40,643 nucleotides of DNA from IMG/VR virus record IMGVR_UViG_3300047552_000530, positions 1-40,643 of that record. One strand, written 5' to 3'. Under the pieces are notes generated by a model, which was not told the origin of the DNA, ran no database searches, and was given only the letters and a program-made list of their open reading frames with translations. The position numbers and the translations under genes were made by a program. Source of the stretch: a virus. Each line of letters opens with the position of its first letter. Within the stretch, counting starts at the first letter, position 1. Shown here piece by piece: positions 31,022 through 37,973 of this stretch.

Positions 31022-31330
31022 ATGGAAAAGATCACATTATACAAAATCACAGAGCAAGGCAAGAAAGAGATCGCCGAGTGGTATCAAGCAGTAACAGGTA
31101 AAGAGGCTAAGCCTGCTAATATAGCACAACTAGCCACAATGGGAGCATATGAGCTGAGTTTTGGCCATCCTCCTACCGTAGTTGTAGACTTAGGTCTTAC
31201 ATTATCAGGTAAAACCGAGGAGTACGTGTTGTCGCCTGAAGCGTATGAAGAGGCTGAAATGATTGAGTGGCCTGCTGGAAACGTATTAGAAGGCTTATTG
31301 AAAATCCCAATGAACCCACAAACATACTAA
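31022..31330 (+). CDS. Hypothetical early protein, 102 aa
   Basis: AAGGAG precedes the ATG by seven bases. The product starts MEKITLYKITEQGKKEIAEW, a mixed alpha/beta fold, with TVVVDLGLTLSGKTEEYVLS in the middle. It is slightly acidic with no membrane segment. It ends 1 bp before the next gene. No family recognised. Confidence 0.7.
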   Translation: MEKITLYKITEQGKKEIAEWYQAVTGKEAKPANIAQLATMGAYELSFGHPPTVVVDLGLTLSGKTEEYVLSPEAYEEAEMIEWPAGNVLEGLLKIPMNPQTY

Positions 31331-31331
31331 C

Positions 31332-31673
31332 ATGAACACTAAAATTTTAATATCAGGCGAGAAAGCGGTAAGTTACTATCAAGGTGAGTTACAACTAGAA
31401 ATGTCTCCAAGCATCAGAAATGCAATACTTGCAAGTGTCAATGTGCAATACCCTGGAGCTATCGACAAGGACTTGGACAACATAATTGAGGGATTTTCTC
31501 GCCGTAAAGTCGTCATTGTAGTACCTGAAGAAGCTATTGTACTGGGAGCCGACCTAATAGAAGGCAAGAAGAACAAAGGTACAGTGATGGGAACTCTTAA
31601 AATGGAGTATAACAAGGCTAAGGGCAGCTGTGAGCTCAAGGCTGTAGATATTTACATCAGATCAAAAGATTAA
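31332..31673 (+). CDS. Hypothetical early protein, 113 aa (paralogue of the next gene)
   Basis: This protein aligns along most of its length with the 114-aa product that follows. MSPSIRNAILASVNVQYPGA matches ISPREELKALIYRELSKDYPG, a V-V-I-V-V strand matches A-V-I-L-V, LIEGKKNKGTVMGTLKMEY matches LEGALHRGKLLGKIEIDF, and both end in a K-A-V/A-I-H-[IL]-[YF] strand. The pair looks like a tandem duplication that has diverged strongly. The fold is alpha/beta without membrane or metal motifs. Function unknown. Confidence 0.7.
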   Translation: MNTKILISGEKAVSYYQGELQLEMSPSIRNAILASVNVQYPGAIDKDLDNIIEGFSRRKVVIVVPEEAIVLGADLIEGKKNKGTVMGTLKMEYNKAKGSCELKAVDIYIRSKD

Positions 31674-31685
31674 TAGGAGGTTATC

Positions 31686-32030
31686 GTGTATATGACACTA
31701 AATAACGAGCAGATCATCGCCCTTAAAGAAGGGCAAGTAAGAATCTCACCGCGCGAAGAGTTAAAGGCGCTGATCTATAGGGAATTGTCGAAAGATTATC
31801 CTGGCATCTCTGAGATGGACTTAGCACAACTTATCGTAGGGTGGACAGGAGAGCAAGCAGTTATCCTTGTGACCGATAGTACCAAAAGGGTGGGGCTCGA
31901 GAAGTTAGAAGGAGCATTGCACAGAGGCAAGTTATTAGGGAAAATAGAAATAGACTTTGACTACAACGTCAGGAAATATTTCTTCAGAGCAATACATTTG
32001 TTCGCAAAAGACGAAGAAACCGTGAACTAG
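31686..32030 (+). CDS. Hypothetical early protein, 114 aa (paralogue of the previous gene)
   Basis: The start is the GTG at 31686 because AGGAGG sits at the right distance from it; the ATG two codons later is too far. It shares the order of helix, YPGI, hydrophobic strand, LEGALHRGKLLGKIEIDF and final strand with its upstream neighbour. It is followed by a long AT-rich non-coding element. No known family recognised. Confidence 0.7.
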   Translation: MYMTLNNEQIIALKEGQVRISPREELKALIYRELSKDYPGISEMDLAQLIVGWTGEQAVILVTDSTKRVGLEKLEGALHRGKLLGKIEIDFDYNVRKYFFRAIHLFAKDEETVN

Positions 32031-32047
32031 TTCACACTTTTAAGGAG

Positions 32048-32229
32048 CGTTGCTGTACGGACTTAGTCTACATGTTAGCTTATATAATATATAGGTACTA
32101 TATTATGCGTTGCATATCTTATAGTAATACTATAGTAATTAATAATTAAAATTAAAATATAATATATACTATAAGTAACTAATAGAGGCCTATAGTAGAT
32201 AACATATAAACTATATCCGTACAGCAACG
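32048..32229. other. AT-rich element bounded by a perfect 14-bp inverted repeat (candidate origin)
   Basis: CGTTGCTGTACGGA (32048-32061) and its exact complement TCCGTACAGCAACG (32216-32229) enclose 154 bp that is only about 20% G+C by my count, much lower than the flanking genes. The interior is full of TATAGTA, ATAGTAAT and ATAATATA-like runs, and of short palindromes such as ATAGAGGCCTAT. No protein frame is present. Easy melting plus flanking symmetrical sites fit a replication origin, a protein-bound regulatory site, or a long base-paired RNA end. The next gene starts 22 bp after the right arm. Confidence 0.6.
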
Positions 32230-32251
32230 ATCAGGAAATAAGGAGAAATTT

Positions 32252-32782
32252 ATGAAAGCATACAACCTTCCTCGCATCTCTAAAAGGTACTATGAGGCCA
32301 GATTAAAGCAGTTAGAAGCCTCGTATCCTCCTCCCAGCTGCTACGAGTGGGCGTATGCCTCTCTTAGAGATCTAGGGTCTGTTATGAGATGTTACGTGTC
32401 AGCTGCTAAGATGGATCAGCTGTTATGGATGCAATCTGTAGGTATGGTGCAGCAAGGCACACAGCGGCACGCTAAGTGGTACCAAGAATATAACAGATAT
32501 TATCCACGACAAGGCTACCGTGAGAGAGGTTGCAGGCGCTTAAAGGAAGCTCCTCCACGTAAAGCGACCTACGAGTTGGAGCAAGATGTGCAAATAAGAG
32601 ACATGAAGCATAGTTACAGGGTAGACGTGGCAGGATACTTAGCGTATCATCTGCAAACTCCTGAGTATGCGGCTTGGAAGGCAGAAAAAGAGCGTGTCGA
32701 AGGTAGAGCATTAACCTCGACAGAGAGATCGAGGAAGCGAAGAAATTTGCTTAAACTCAAAAAGTTGTCTATAGTAAGTTAA
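32252..32782 (+). CDS. Hypothetical basic protein, 176 aa
   Basis: AAGGAGA precedes the ATG. The protein is basic and rich in Tyr, Arg and Lys (KWYQEYNRYYPRQGYRERGC; STERSRKRRNLLKLKKLS), mostly helical, without recognisable motifs. Its gene directly follows the AT-rich inverted-repeat element, so a DNA-binding role at that element is an attractive but untested idea. Confidence 0.65.
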   Translation: MKAYNLPRISKRYYEARLKQLEASYPPPSCYEWAYASLRDLGSVMRCYVSAAKMDQLLWMQSVGMVQQGTQRHAKWYQEYNRYYPRQGYRERGCRRLKEAPPRKATYELEQDVQIRDMKHSYRVDVAGYLAYHLQTPEYAAWKAEKERVEGRALTSTERSRKRRNLLKLKKLSIVS

Positions 32783-32800
32783 TCAAACTAGGAGGTTGTC

Positions 32801-32956
32801 ATGAAACGGTTTTGGAAACGAGCATTGAATGAGTTGAAAGATGTACTTATGGGCGTGGTGCTTATAGGGATCTTGGTGTTGTTTGCAAGTCCCTTGGCAG
32901 GGATCATCACGGTACTTATTGCAGTGGCACTGTTAGCGGCCTTGGGGCTGTTTTAG
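32801..32956 (+). CDS. Small two-helix membrane protein, 51 aa
   Basis: A basic N-terminus (MKRFWKRALNELKDVL) leads into two adjacent hydrophobic helices (MGVVLIGILVLFASPLAG and ITVLIAVALLAALGLF) with almost no C-terminal tail. CTAGGAGGTTGTC before the ATG is an unusually strong ribosome site, near-identical to those of other genes in this block. No family recognised. Confidence 0.6.
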   Translation: MKRFWKRALNELKDVLMGVVLIGILVLFASPLAGIITVLIAVALLAALGLF

Positions 32957-32964
32957 GAGGCGTT

Positions 32965-33192
32965 ATGAGAGCGGAAGACATGGGATATTTGTGCGGAGTG
33001 TATTACACGCTTGCACATTGGCAGCATGCAGGACTGATCGCAGGTTACTTGAAGATGTGGAAGACTTGGGTGACGGCTTGCATGCTGTGGAGAGGTAGCC
33101 TGAACATGGACGCCGCTCAGTTTGTCCTGGGCGCGCAACAAGGCGCCTGTGACACGATGTTAAAAATACTAGGAGGTCATCATGTGGTATAA
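32965..33192 (+). CDS. Hypothetical protein, 75 aa
   Basis: TTAGGAGG precedes the ATG. The product is mainly helical, rich in Trp, Met, Cys and Ala (YYTLAHWQHAGLIAGYLKMW; DAAQFVLGAQQGACDTMLKI), moderately hydrophobic but without a clear membrane segment. It overlaps the following gene by 11 bp. Unknown function. Confidence 0.65.
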   Translation: MRAEDMGYLCGVYYTLAHWQHAGLIAGYLKMWKTWVTACMLWRGSLNMDAAQFVLGAQQGACDTMLKILGGHHVV

Positions 33193-33475
33193 ATGTAAGG
33201 GGTGCATTAACCGTAGAGATAATTATGAACGGCGTCGCGAGGATAGGTGGGCCTCGCAGATGTACTTAAGGTTGGTAAGAGGAGGGCATGTAGATACGTA
33301 CGATGAGGGCATGAAATCTTTTCAGGAGTACCTTCAAATGTTAAAGAATTATATCTCCCTACGAGAGTATAAAAATTGTAGAAGAGTTATAGCGAGAAGG
33401 AGTTATTGCGATAAGCTAGGCCTGCAAAGGATAAAATTTATGCTTGACAGCGCACTAGGAGGTCGTCATGACTGA
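33182..33475 (+). CDS. RR-x-x-D family small protein (distant member, right arm)
   Basis: A 97-residue basic protein with CKGC near the N-terminus, then INRRDNYERRREDRWASQMY (box 1-like) and CRRVIARRSYCDKLGLQRIK (box 2-like, Arg pairs six residues apart, then D-x-L-x-L-x-x-I). The final hydrophobic helix also matches the left-arm members. Unlike the others it lies about 20 kb away in the early block and may bind zinc through its cysteines. CTAGGAGGTCATC precedes the start. Confidence 0.6.
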   Translation: MWYKCKGCINRRDNYERRREDRWASQMYLRLVRGGHVDTYDEGMKSFQEYLQMLKNYISLREYKNCRRVIARRSYCDKLGLQRIKFMLDSALGGRHD

Positions 33476-33692
33476 GAAAGAATATTGGATGCTACATATT
33501 GTGAAGGATCCAGAGATGCTTACAGCGTTAGACACAGCATCTCGGATAGCTTACTACTCGGTAAGCGCTGCGACGGTACTGTTTAGCGCGTTAACGCCAC
33601 AAACAGTGATGCCTTACAACATCAAACGAGAGATCGTACGCGAGGCTGTTGAGGCCGAACAGTATATAAGATCTGGGAAGGCGGTACTATGA
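33468..33692 (+). CDS. Hypothetical protein, 74 aa
   Basis: CTAGGAGGTCGTC gives a strong start and the gene overlaps both neighbours. It is helical with an Ala/Ser/Thr-rich centre (ASRIAYYSVSAATVLFSALT) that is only weakly hydrophobic. No motif recognised. Confidence 0.65.
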   Translation: MTEKEYWMLHIVKDPEMLTALDTASRIAYYSVSAATVLFSALTPQTVMPYNIKREIVREAVEAEQYIRSGKAVL

Positions 33693-34363
33693 GCCTGACA
33701 TTTGACAAAGAATCGCATACTTACAGAGTGTGCGGGTACAAAGTGCCTTCCGTATCCCAGCTCCTAAGTCTCGTTGCCCCTGATTACTCAAAAGTAATGA
33801 AGAGCGTTTCCGAAGAAGCGAAGAAAAAAGGCACTAAGCTGCATGACGACCTTTATAACTACGTCACGACGCGGGACAAATCTTTACTTAAGGAACTTCA
33901 CGTAAGAAACTTTAGCGAGTGGTTAATATATCGAGAGAAAGAGGGTTGGCAGGTGTATAGTGCAGAAGAACCTTACTGCTCTTGGTACGATCCAAAAGAT
34001 CCTGAGTTGAAAGAACAGTTCTTGTTCGCAGGGACTCCTGACTTAGTACTTGTAAGCAATCCTTACGGTACTCCGAAGAAAATTATGGTGGTAGACTATA
34101 AAACGGGAGTGTGGCAAAAGTACTACGAGTTGCAATTAGCGCTATATGGAGAGCTGGTAATGTATGGGCAAGAGGGTTTAAACAATAACTTAGAAATAGA
34201 TTATCAAATAGACTACGTAGGAATTAATTTTAACGCGGAAGGAGCTATTAAGATATATCACGAATTTGATAAGTCCAGAATGACTCGTGCGGCATATGGG
34301 CTAATCAAATTGTATGAGTGGATGCCGGAAGAAATGCGTGCAAAAATTTGGCTAAATAAATAA
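33689..34363 (+). CDS. PD-(D/E)XK nuclease (RecB/Cas4-like)
   Basis: A 224-residue protein with the RecB-family nuclease layout. KKKGTKLHDDLYNYV gives the G-x-x-x-H motif, QFLFAGTPDLVLVSN gives motif II (G-x-x-D), KKIMVVDYKTG gives motif III (D-x-K) and YYELQLALYGELVMYG gives the Q-x-x-x-Y motif IV. All metal and catalytic residues are present; no Cas4-type iron-sulfur cysteines are seen. It probably acts as an exonuclease in recombination or genome processing. It overlaps the previous gene by 4 bp. Confidence 0.85.
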   Translation: MSLTFDKESHTYRVCGYKVPSVSQLLSLVAPDYSKVMKSVSEEAKKKGTKLHDDLYNYVTTRDKSLLKELHVRNFSEWLIYREKEGWQVYSAEEPYCSWYDPKDPELKEQFLFAGTPDLVLVSNPYGTPKKIMVVDYKTGVWQKYYELQLALYGELVMYGQEGLNNNLEIDYQIDYVGINFNAEGAIKIYHEFDKSRMTRAAYGLIKLYEWMPEEMRAKIWLNK

Positions 34364-34377
34364 TTACTTGCTATAAT
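34348..34377 (+). promoter_or_regulatory. Possible internal early promoter
   Basis: A perfect TATAAT (34372-34377) has TTGGCT (34348-34353, 4 of 6 consensus positions) 18 bp upstream. It overlaps the end of the nuclease gene and precedes the gene at 34394. The RNA start would be only about 10 bases before that ATG, which is short, so this is a modest call. Confidence 0.4.
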
Positions 34378-34393
34378 ATATTAAGGAGATATC

Positions 34394-34765
34394 ATGAGCT
34401 TATTAATTGGTAACAGCAGAAAACGTAAACTCTATGGAGTGCCTACAAAAGAAGGTAAAGTGTACATCACAAACCTTGAAACACTGTACGAAATGGCTGA
34501 GTTTTCAAAAATGATTTCTCCTGTGTATATGAGGAGCGAAGCCCAATCGATGAAGGTATCGAGTAAAGCAATCCTCGACCGTCGGATACTTGATCAGTTG
34601 AAGAAACATAACATAAAAGTAGAAGAGCGGGAGTATATCACAGACGGAGGCTACCCTAACGAAGATTCATATGATGCAGGATCTTTAGGGTTAGAGATGG
34701 CGTCTTTAGTTTATTGGAGTAATGGAACTGCTAAGACTGCCGTAACCCCTTTTAGGGATGCTTAA
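34394..34765 (+). CDS. Hypothetical protein, 123 aa
   Basis: AAGGAGATATC precedes the ATG. The N-terminus is basic (SLLIGNSRKRKLYGVPTKEG), the centre helical (ILDRRILDQLKKHNIKVEER) and the C-terminus acidic, then polar. There is no membrane segment and no known motif. It is 12 bp from the ClpP-like gene, in the same operon. Confidence 0.65.
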   Translation: MSLLIGNSRKRKLYGVPTKEGKVYITNLETLYEMAEFSKMISPVYMRSEAQSMKVSSKAILDRRILDQLKKHNIKVEEREYITDGGYPNEDSYDAGSLGLEMASLVYWSNGTAKTAVTPFRDA

Positions 34766-34777
34766 TGAGAGGTTAAT

Positions 34778-35404
34778 ATGAGAACGAAGATAGCAACGTT
34801 AATATTGCTTTTATTTTTTAGTGTAACTCCTTACCTACCGACAGCCGTAACTCCGGTAGTTGCTCAAGCAAAAGAGGATGCAGGGCTTGATTACTACATG
34901 GACGGCTACTTGATCCACGGAGAGATAGGAGACTTAAGCGAGTACCATGAGTTATTGACAGCCCTATTAATAGCCAAAAAAGGCGACGAGATCGCTCTTT
35001 ATATAGACTCACCAGGTGGACAGATGTATACAGGATACGCCATTAATATGGCGATGCACAAATCTAAAGCGCGCATATGGGTGTACTGCCTTAATTGTAT
35101 ATCAGCAGCAGGGTATATTGCAGCAGGCGGTACAGATATGATACTTACCCCTGAAAGTATCGTGCTTGTACACCTTGCAAGTAGAGGGGATCTTGTTAAA
35201 ATCACTACAGGAGATATCTTTAAATTGTCTAGCGGATTTGCACGAGGAGTGCTCGAATCTATACATTTACCTGAATCAGAGATAGCTCCACTTATGATAG
35301 ACGTTGATAACGCTATGGACGTGTGGCTAAGCGGTTCGCATATTTGCCTAACCAGTACTCGCGCAATACAGCATCCAATTGGTTGTTATATTTCTATGAG
35401 GTAA
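34778..35404 (+). CDS. Exported ClpP/S49-like serine protease
   Basis: A 208-residue protein that begins with a signal peptide (MRTKIATLILLLFFSVTPYL, likely cleaved after VVAQA near residue 31). The mature part has a ClpP/crotonase-type fold: YLIHGEIGDLSEYHELLTAL, then ALYIDSPGGQMYTGYAINMA (SPGG oxyanion loop), YCLNCISAAGYIAAGG with candidate nucleophile Ser109, and IVLVHLAS with His132. The Ser position fits NfeD/S49-type S-A-G-x-Y better than the ClpP AASMG register. The export signal puts it outside the cytoplasm, so it does not replace host ClpP. It precedes a small membrane protein and the endolysin, which suggests an envelope task. Confidence 0.75.
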   Translation: MRTKIATLILLLFFSVTPYLPTAVTPVVAQAKEDAGLDYYMDGYLIHGEIGDLSEYHELLTALLIAKKGDEIALYIDSPGGQMYTGYAINMAMHKSKARIWVYCLNCISAAGYIAAGGTDMILTPESIVLVHLASRGDLVKITTGDIFKLSSGFARGVLESIHLPESEIAPLMIDVDNAMDVWLSGSHICLTSTRAIQHPIGCYISMR

Positions 35405-35409
35405 TCAAT

Positions 35410-35607
35410 ATGTACAAAACTATTCAAAAATTCTCTGCAGGATTAGGATTTACAGGATTTCTTACAGCCGTAAGTCTTTTCTTCCTAGGTTACATATGGT
35501 ATGCGATAGGCGCTCTATTAATTACAGGAGTCATTTTTAACATCCATAATTGGGCGCTGCAATCTAGCGTAGCTGACGAAGCTTCTAAGTATCTTAATAG
35601 GAGCTAA
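35410..35607 (+). CDS. Small two-helix membrane protein beside the endolysin (holin candidate)
   Basis: The start at ATG 35410 uses GAGG nine bases upstream; a longer frame from 35323 lies inside the protease gene and is not credible. The 65-residue product has two hydrophobic helices (GFTGFLTAVSLFFLGYIWYA and IGALLITGVIFNIHNWAL) and a short polar tail. It ends 1 bp before the endolysin gene, a classic holin place, but a better holin match exists at 13231. It could be an antiholin, a second holin or unrelated. Confidence 0.6.
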   Translation: MYKTIQKFSAGLGFTGFLTAVSLFFLGYIWYAIGALLITGVIFNIHNWALQSSVADEASKYLNRS

Positions 35608-35608
35608 T

Positions 35609-36214
35609 ATGAAAATTTTAAAAAACAATCTGGCAGCGTTTCTTGCAAATCTTCATGCAGAATCTGGAGGCTTCAAATATACCGAAGAAAGCTTTCGTTA
35701 TAAATCACCTGCACGCGTGCGTCAAATGTTTAGTAAATGCCGCGAGATGTCTGACGCTGAACTTACAGCGCTCATGAAAGATCAAAGAGCGTTAGCCAAT
35801 TTTGTGTATAACGGTCGTATGGGAAACAGAGAGGGCTCTGACGACGGTTGGAACTTCCGGGGTTCTGGGTACATCCAACTAACAGGTCGTGATAACTTCA
35901 AAGCGTTTGCGGAAGAAGTTCCAGCATTGAATTTAAAAGGGTATCCCGAAATGTTGGCCAATAAAGTGCGCACAGATCCTTACTTCTCAGCTAAAGCTGC
36001 TCAATGGTATTATGAAAAATATCTTGCGAAATCGTCGAGTATTAAAGATATGATATTTAGAATAAACCCTGGACTTAAAAATAATGGACAAGAGATCCTT
36101 AAACGCCTTAACCTAGCAGAGCGTTACCATGCAGCCATAACTCGTAAACCTAGTTACGATGACAGCTATTATTTAGATAACTTACTAAATTACATAGGAG
36201 ATTACAAACTATGA
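35609..36214 (+). CDS. Endolysin, GH19 chitinase/lysozyme fold
   Basis: TAGGAG precedes the ATG. The 201-residue single-domain enzyme shows FLANLHAESGGF with catalytic Glu18, then TEESFRY with Glu27 as the likely second acid nine residues later, FVYNGRMGNREGSDDGWNFR, and GSGYIQLTGRDNF, the signature of GH19 lysozymes. SAKAAQWYYEKYL and LKNNGQEILKRL complete the fold. It has no signal peptide or SAR helix, so it needs a holin. It cuts peptidoglycan glycan chains at lysis. A degenerate relative is at 3735-4649. Confidence 0.9.
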   Translation: MKILKNNLAAFLANLHAESGGFKYTEESFRYKSPARVRQMFSKCREMSDAELTALMKDQRALANFVYNGRMGNREGSDDGWNFRGSGYIQLTGRDNFKAFAEEVPALNLKGYPEMLANKVRTDPYFSAKAAQWYYEKYLAKSSSIKDMIFRINPGLKNNGQEILKRLNLAERYHAAITRKPSYDDSYYLDNLLNYIGDYKL

Positions 36215-36816
36215 TTATCGGGCTTATGGGATATGCAGGAGCAGGTAAGGACTACGTCGGCAACATTCTTGTCGAAGATTTCGGATTTAAAAGAGCCTCC
36301 TTTGCAGACACGCTTAAAGAATTCGTCTTAGAACATTACAAACATCTTAAGCCTTACGACGTGTATGATCCTCAAGGTAAGGAATCTCCGGTATCTACTA
36401 CGCTGTATATAGACGATCTAGCTCAATTTCTTTACGCTAAATTTGGGAAACCTCCACAACTTCCAGAAGGCTTACCCGAATTCGTGCGATGCTATACTCC
36501 ACGGGAGCTTTTGCAACACGTAGGACTTTACGCTCGAGAATGGTTAGGCGAAGATATCTGGGTGGATAATATAAAGTATGATGACACTCAAGACACTGTA
36601 ATCACTGACGTTAGATTTAATAATGAGTGTAACTGGGTTAAAGGCAACTTAGGTTACTTAGTATTAGTTGACAATAAGTATGTAGATAGGCGTTCTATGC
36701 ACGTATCAGAAAACGTTCCTCACGACTATGCAGATTTCATTGTTCCTAACACCTTAGCTTCTAAAGAATTTTTGGAAAAGGAATTATCTAAAATAATTTA
36801 CATCATAAATAACTAG
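36211..36816 (+). CDS. Deoxynucleoside monophosphate kinase
   Basis: The P-loop GLMGYAGAGKD lies at residues 4-14 (Lys13). TPRELLQHVGLYAREWLGED and DTVITDVRFNNE match the phage dNMP kinase family (T4 gp1-like), in which this region contacts the nucleotide and closes the lid. It makes dNDPs for phage DNA synthesis, in line with the nearby replication genes. It overlaps the endolysin by 4 bp. Confidence 0.85.
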   Translation: MIIGLMGYAGAGKDYVGNILVEDFGFKRASFADTLKEFVLEHYKHLKPYDVYDPQGKESPVSTTLYIDDLAQFLYAKFGKPPQLPEGLPEFVRCYTPRELLQHVGLYAREWLGEDIWVDNIKYDDTQDTVITDVRFNNECNWVKGNLGYLVLVDNKYVDRRSMHVSENVPHDYADFIVPNTLASKEFLEKELSKIIYIINN

Positions 36817-36817
36817 C

Positions 36818-37204
36818 ATGAGACTTGAAAACCTCTATATGATATGTATGGGAACTGAGACAGTTGTAGGTCCTATACCTATTGAAGACTATGCGGACAG
36901 CAGCCTTAAACGTTTGATATGGGTTCCTGAGACTACAGCGGATGTAATCTATTTAGAGTCCTACGGTATGTATAACACTTGGCAACCTAAGCCCTATGAT
37001 GGCTATAGCTTAATCTTCTTTAAGGCCAAACGAGAATACCTAGATTATCATCAAGGTGCGTGGTATCGCCCTTGTATTAAGGAGTTTAGAGAGCATCCAA
37101 AAAGGAACGGTGATCGTCGGCACCAGCACAGCAATGACATGTACAAGTGGTTGTGGAAGTATGAGGATCGTCGCCGAGAGGTAGCCACCGATTATTTCGA
37201 ATAA
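36818..37204 (+). CDS. Hypothetical protein with Arg-rich tail, 128 aa
   Basis: The frame follows the kinase by 1 bp but has no obvious ribosome site, so translation likely depends on coupling. The first half is a mixed fold (MICMGTETVVGPIPIEDYAD). The C-terminal 35 residues carry two DRR motifs (KRNGDRRHQHSNDMYKWLWK and YEDRRREVATDYFE) that loosely recall the RR-x-x-D family but do not keep its spacing. Function unknown. Confidence 0.6.
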   Translation: MRLENLYMICMGTETVVGPIPIEDYADSSLKRLIWVPETTADVIYLESYGMYNTWQPKPYDGYSLIFFKAKREYLDYHQGAWYRPCIKEFREHPKRNGDRRHQHSNDMYKWLWKYEDRRREVATDYFE

Positions 37205-37245
37205 AACTGAAATCTCTGCTATACTTGTTCTAGGAGGACTAATAA

Positions 37246-37785
37246 ATGAGCTCAGATCTAACGCCTAAAACATCTCAATACCTTACCGCAGTAGCCGTTA
37301 ATTTACCTGCAAAGATAACTTCCACAGAAGAAGCCGACCGATGGGGAGAAGATCTTGACATGTGGGCTAAGGCTAAGGCCAAGCTTGAGAACGATAAGAA
37401 AGAAATGCTTAAGGGTGCTCGAGATACTATTTCAAAAGTTACAAAAGCCTTTCAACCATCCCTTGATGCTTGTGATTCGGCTATAAGAGCTCGTAAAGCG
37501 TTAATTCTAGAGTACCGACAATCTCTTAGTAAGCTAGAAGATTTAGAAATCAGTACTACCTCCGTAGTAAAGCGCCGCAGCTTAGAAATAGAAGACTTCC
37601 AACTTTTGGCAGGTTACCTTCTGTCTGTTGGTGTAGGTATAGAAATTGACGACAAAGCAGTGCTGGCTTATATGAAAGACAAAGGGTTTGACAGCATACC
37701 TGGCGCAAAAGTTAAGATAGAAGAGACACTGTCTCGTAAAGCTAAGCGTCCTGAAGAATCTGACAGTAACATTTTCAAATTATGA
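37246..37785 (+). CDS. Coiled-coil protein of a common phage replication-region type, 179 aa
   Basis: CTAGGAGG precedes the ATG. A long helix pair (WAKAKAKLENDKKEMLKGAR and QPSLDACDSAIRARKALILE) followed by Y-R-x-x and a small C-terminal domain (AGYLLSVGVGIEIDDKAVLA, then YMKDKGFDSIPGAKVKIEET) matches a widespread phage protein type found near recombination or replication genes. Such proteins have no agreed function that I can cite. It overlaps the next gene by 4 bp. Confidence 0.7.
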   Translation: MSSDLTPKTSQYLTAVAVNLPAKITSTEEADRWGEDLDMWAKAKAKLENDKKEMLKGARDTISKVTKAFQPSLDACDSAIRARKALILEYRQSLSKLEDLEISTTSVVKRRSLEIEDFQLLAGYLLSVGVGIEIDDKAVLAYMKDKGFDSIPGAKVKIEETLSRKAKRPEESDSNIFKL

Positions 37786-37973
37786 AATCAAAAGACTGGG
37801 CGAGATTAGAGCAAGTAATATCTTTCTTATCGGAAGGTAAAAGTCTACGCCTAGAGGTTCTTATGGAGTATCTAAAAAACGACGCGGAGCTTAAGAAGGC
37901 GTGGCATAGAGCCAAAGCTAAAGGCTTCGTGAAAATAAACGGTAAGTTCTTAACGTTATTATCACATGGATAA
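37782..37973 (+). CDS. Hypothetical small protein, 63 aa (possible winged-helix)
   Basis: Overlaps both neighbours (4 and 8 bp). The pattern of helices and a final hairpin (LMEYLKNDAELKKAWHRAKA, then KGFVKINGKFLTLLS) could form a minimal winged-helix domain. It might be an accessory to the primase-helicase directly downstream. Based on length and pattern only. Confidence 0.6.
   Translation: MKSKDWARLEQVISFLSEGKSLRLEVLMEYLKNDAELKKAWHRAKAKGFVKINGKFLTLLSHG

Noticed and set aside
33689-34363. CRISPR Cas4 protein
   Set aside because: The RecB-like nuclease lacks the iron-sulfur cysteines of Cas4, and no repeats or other cas genes are present.
35323-35409. Longer start for the small membrane protein inside the protease gene
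   Set aside because: GAGG before ATG 35410 fits, and the extra residues are out-of-frame reading of the protease end.
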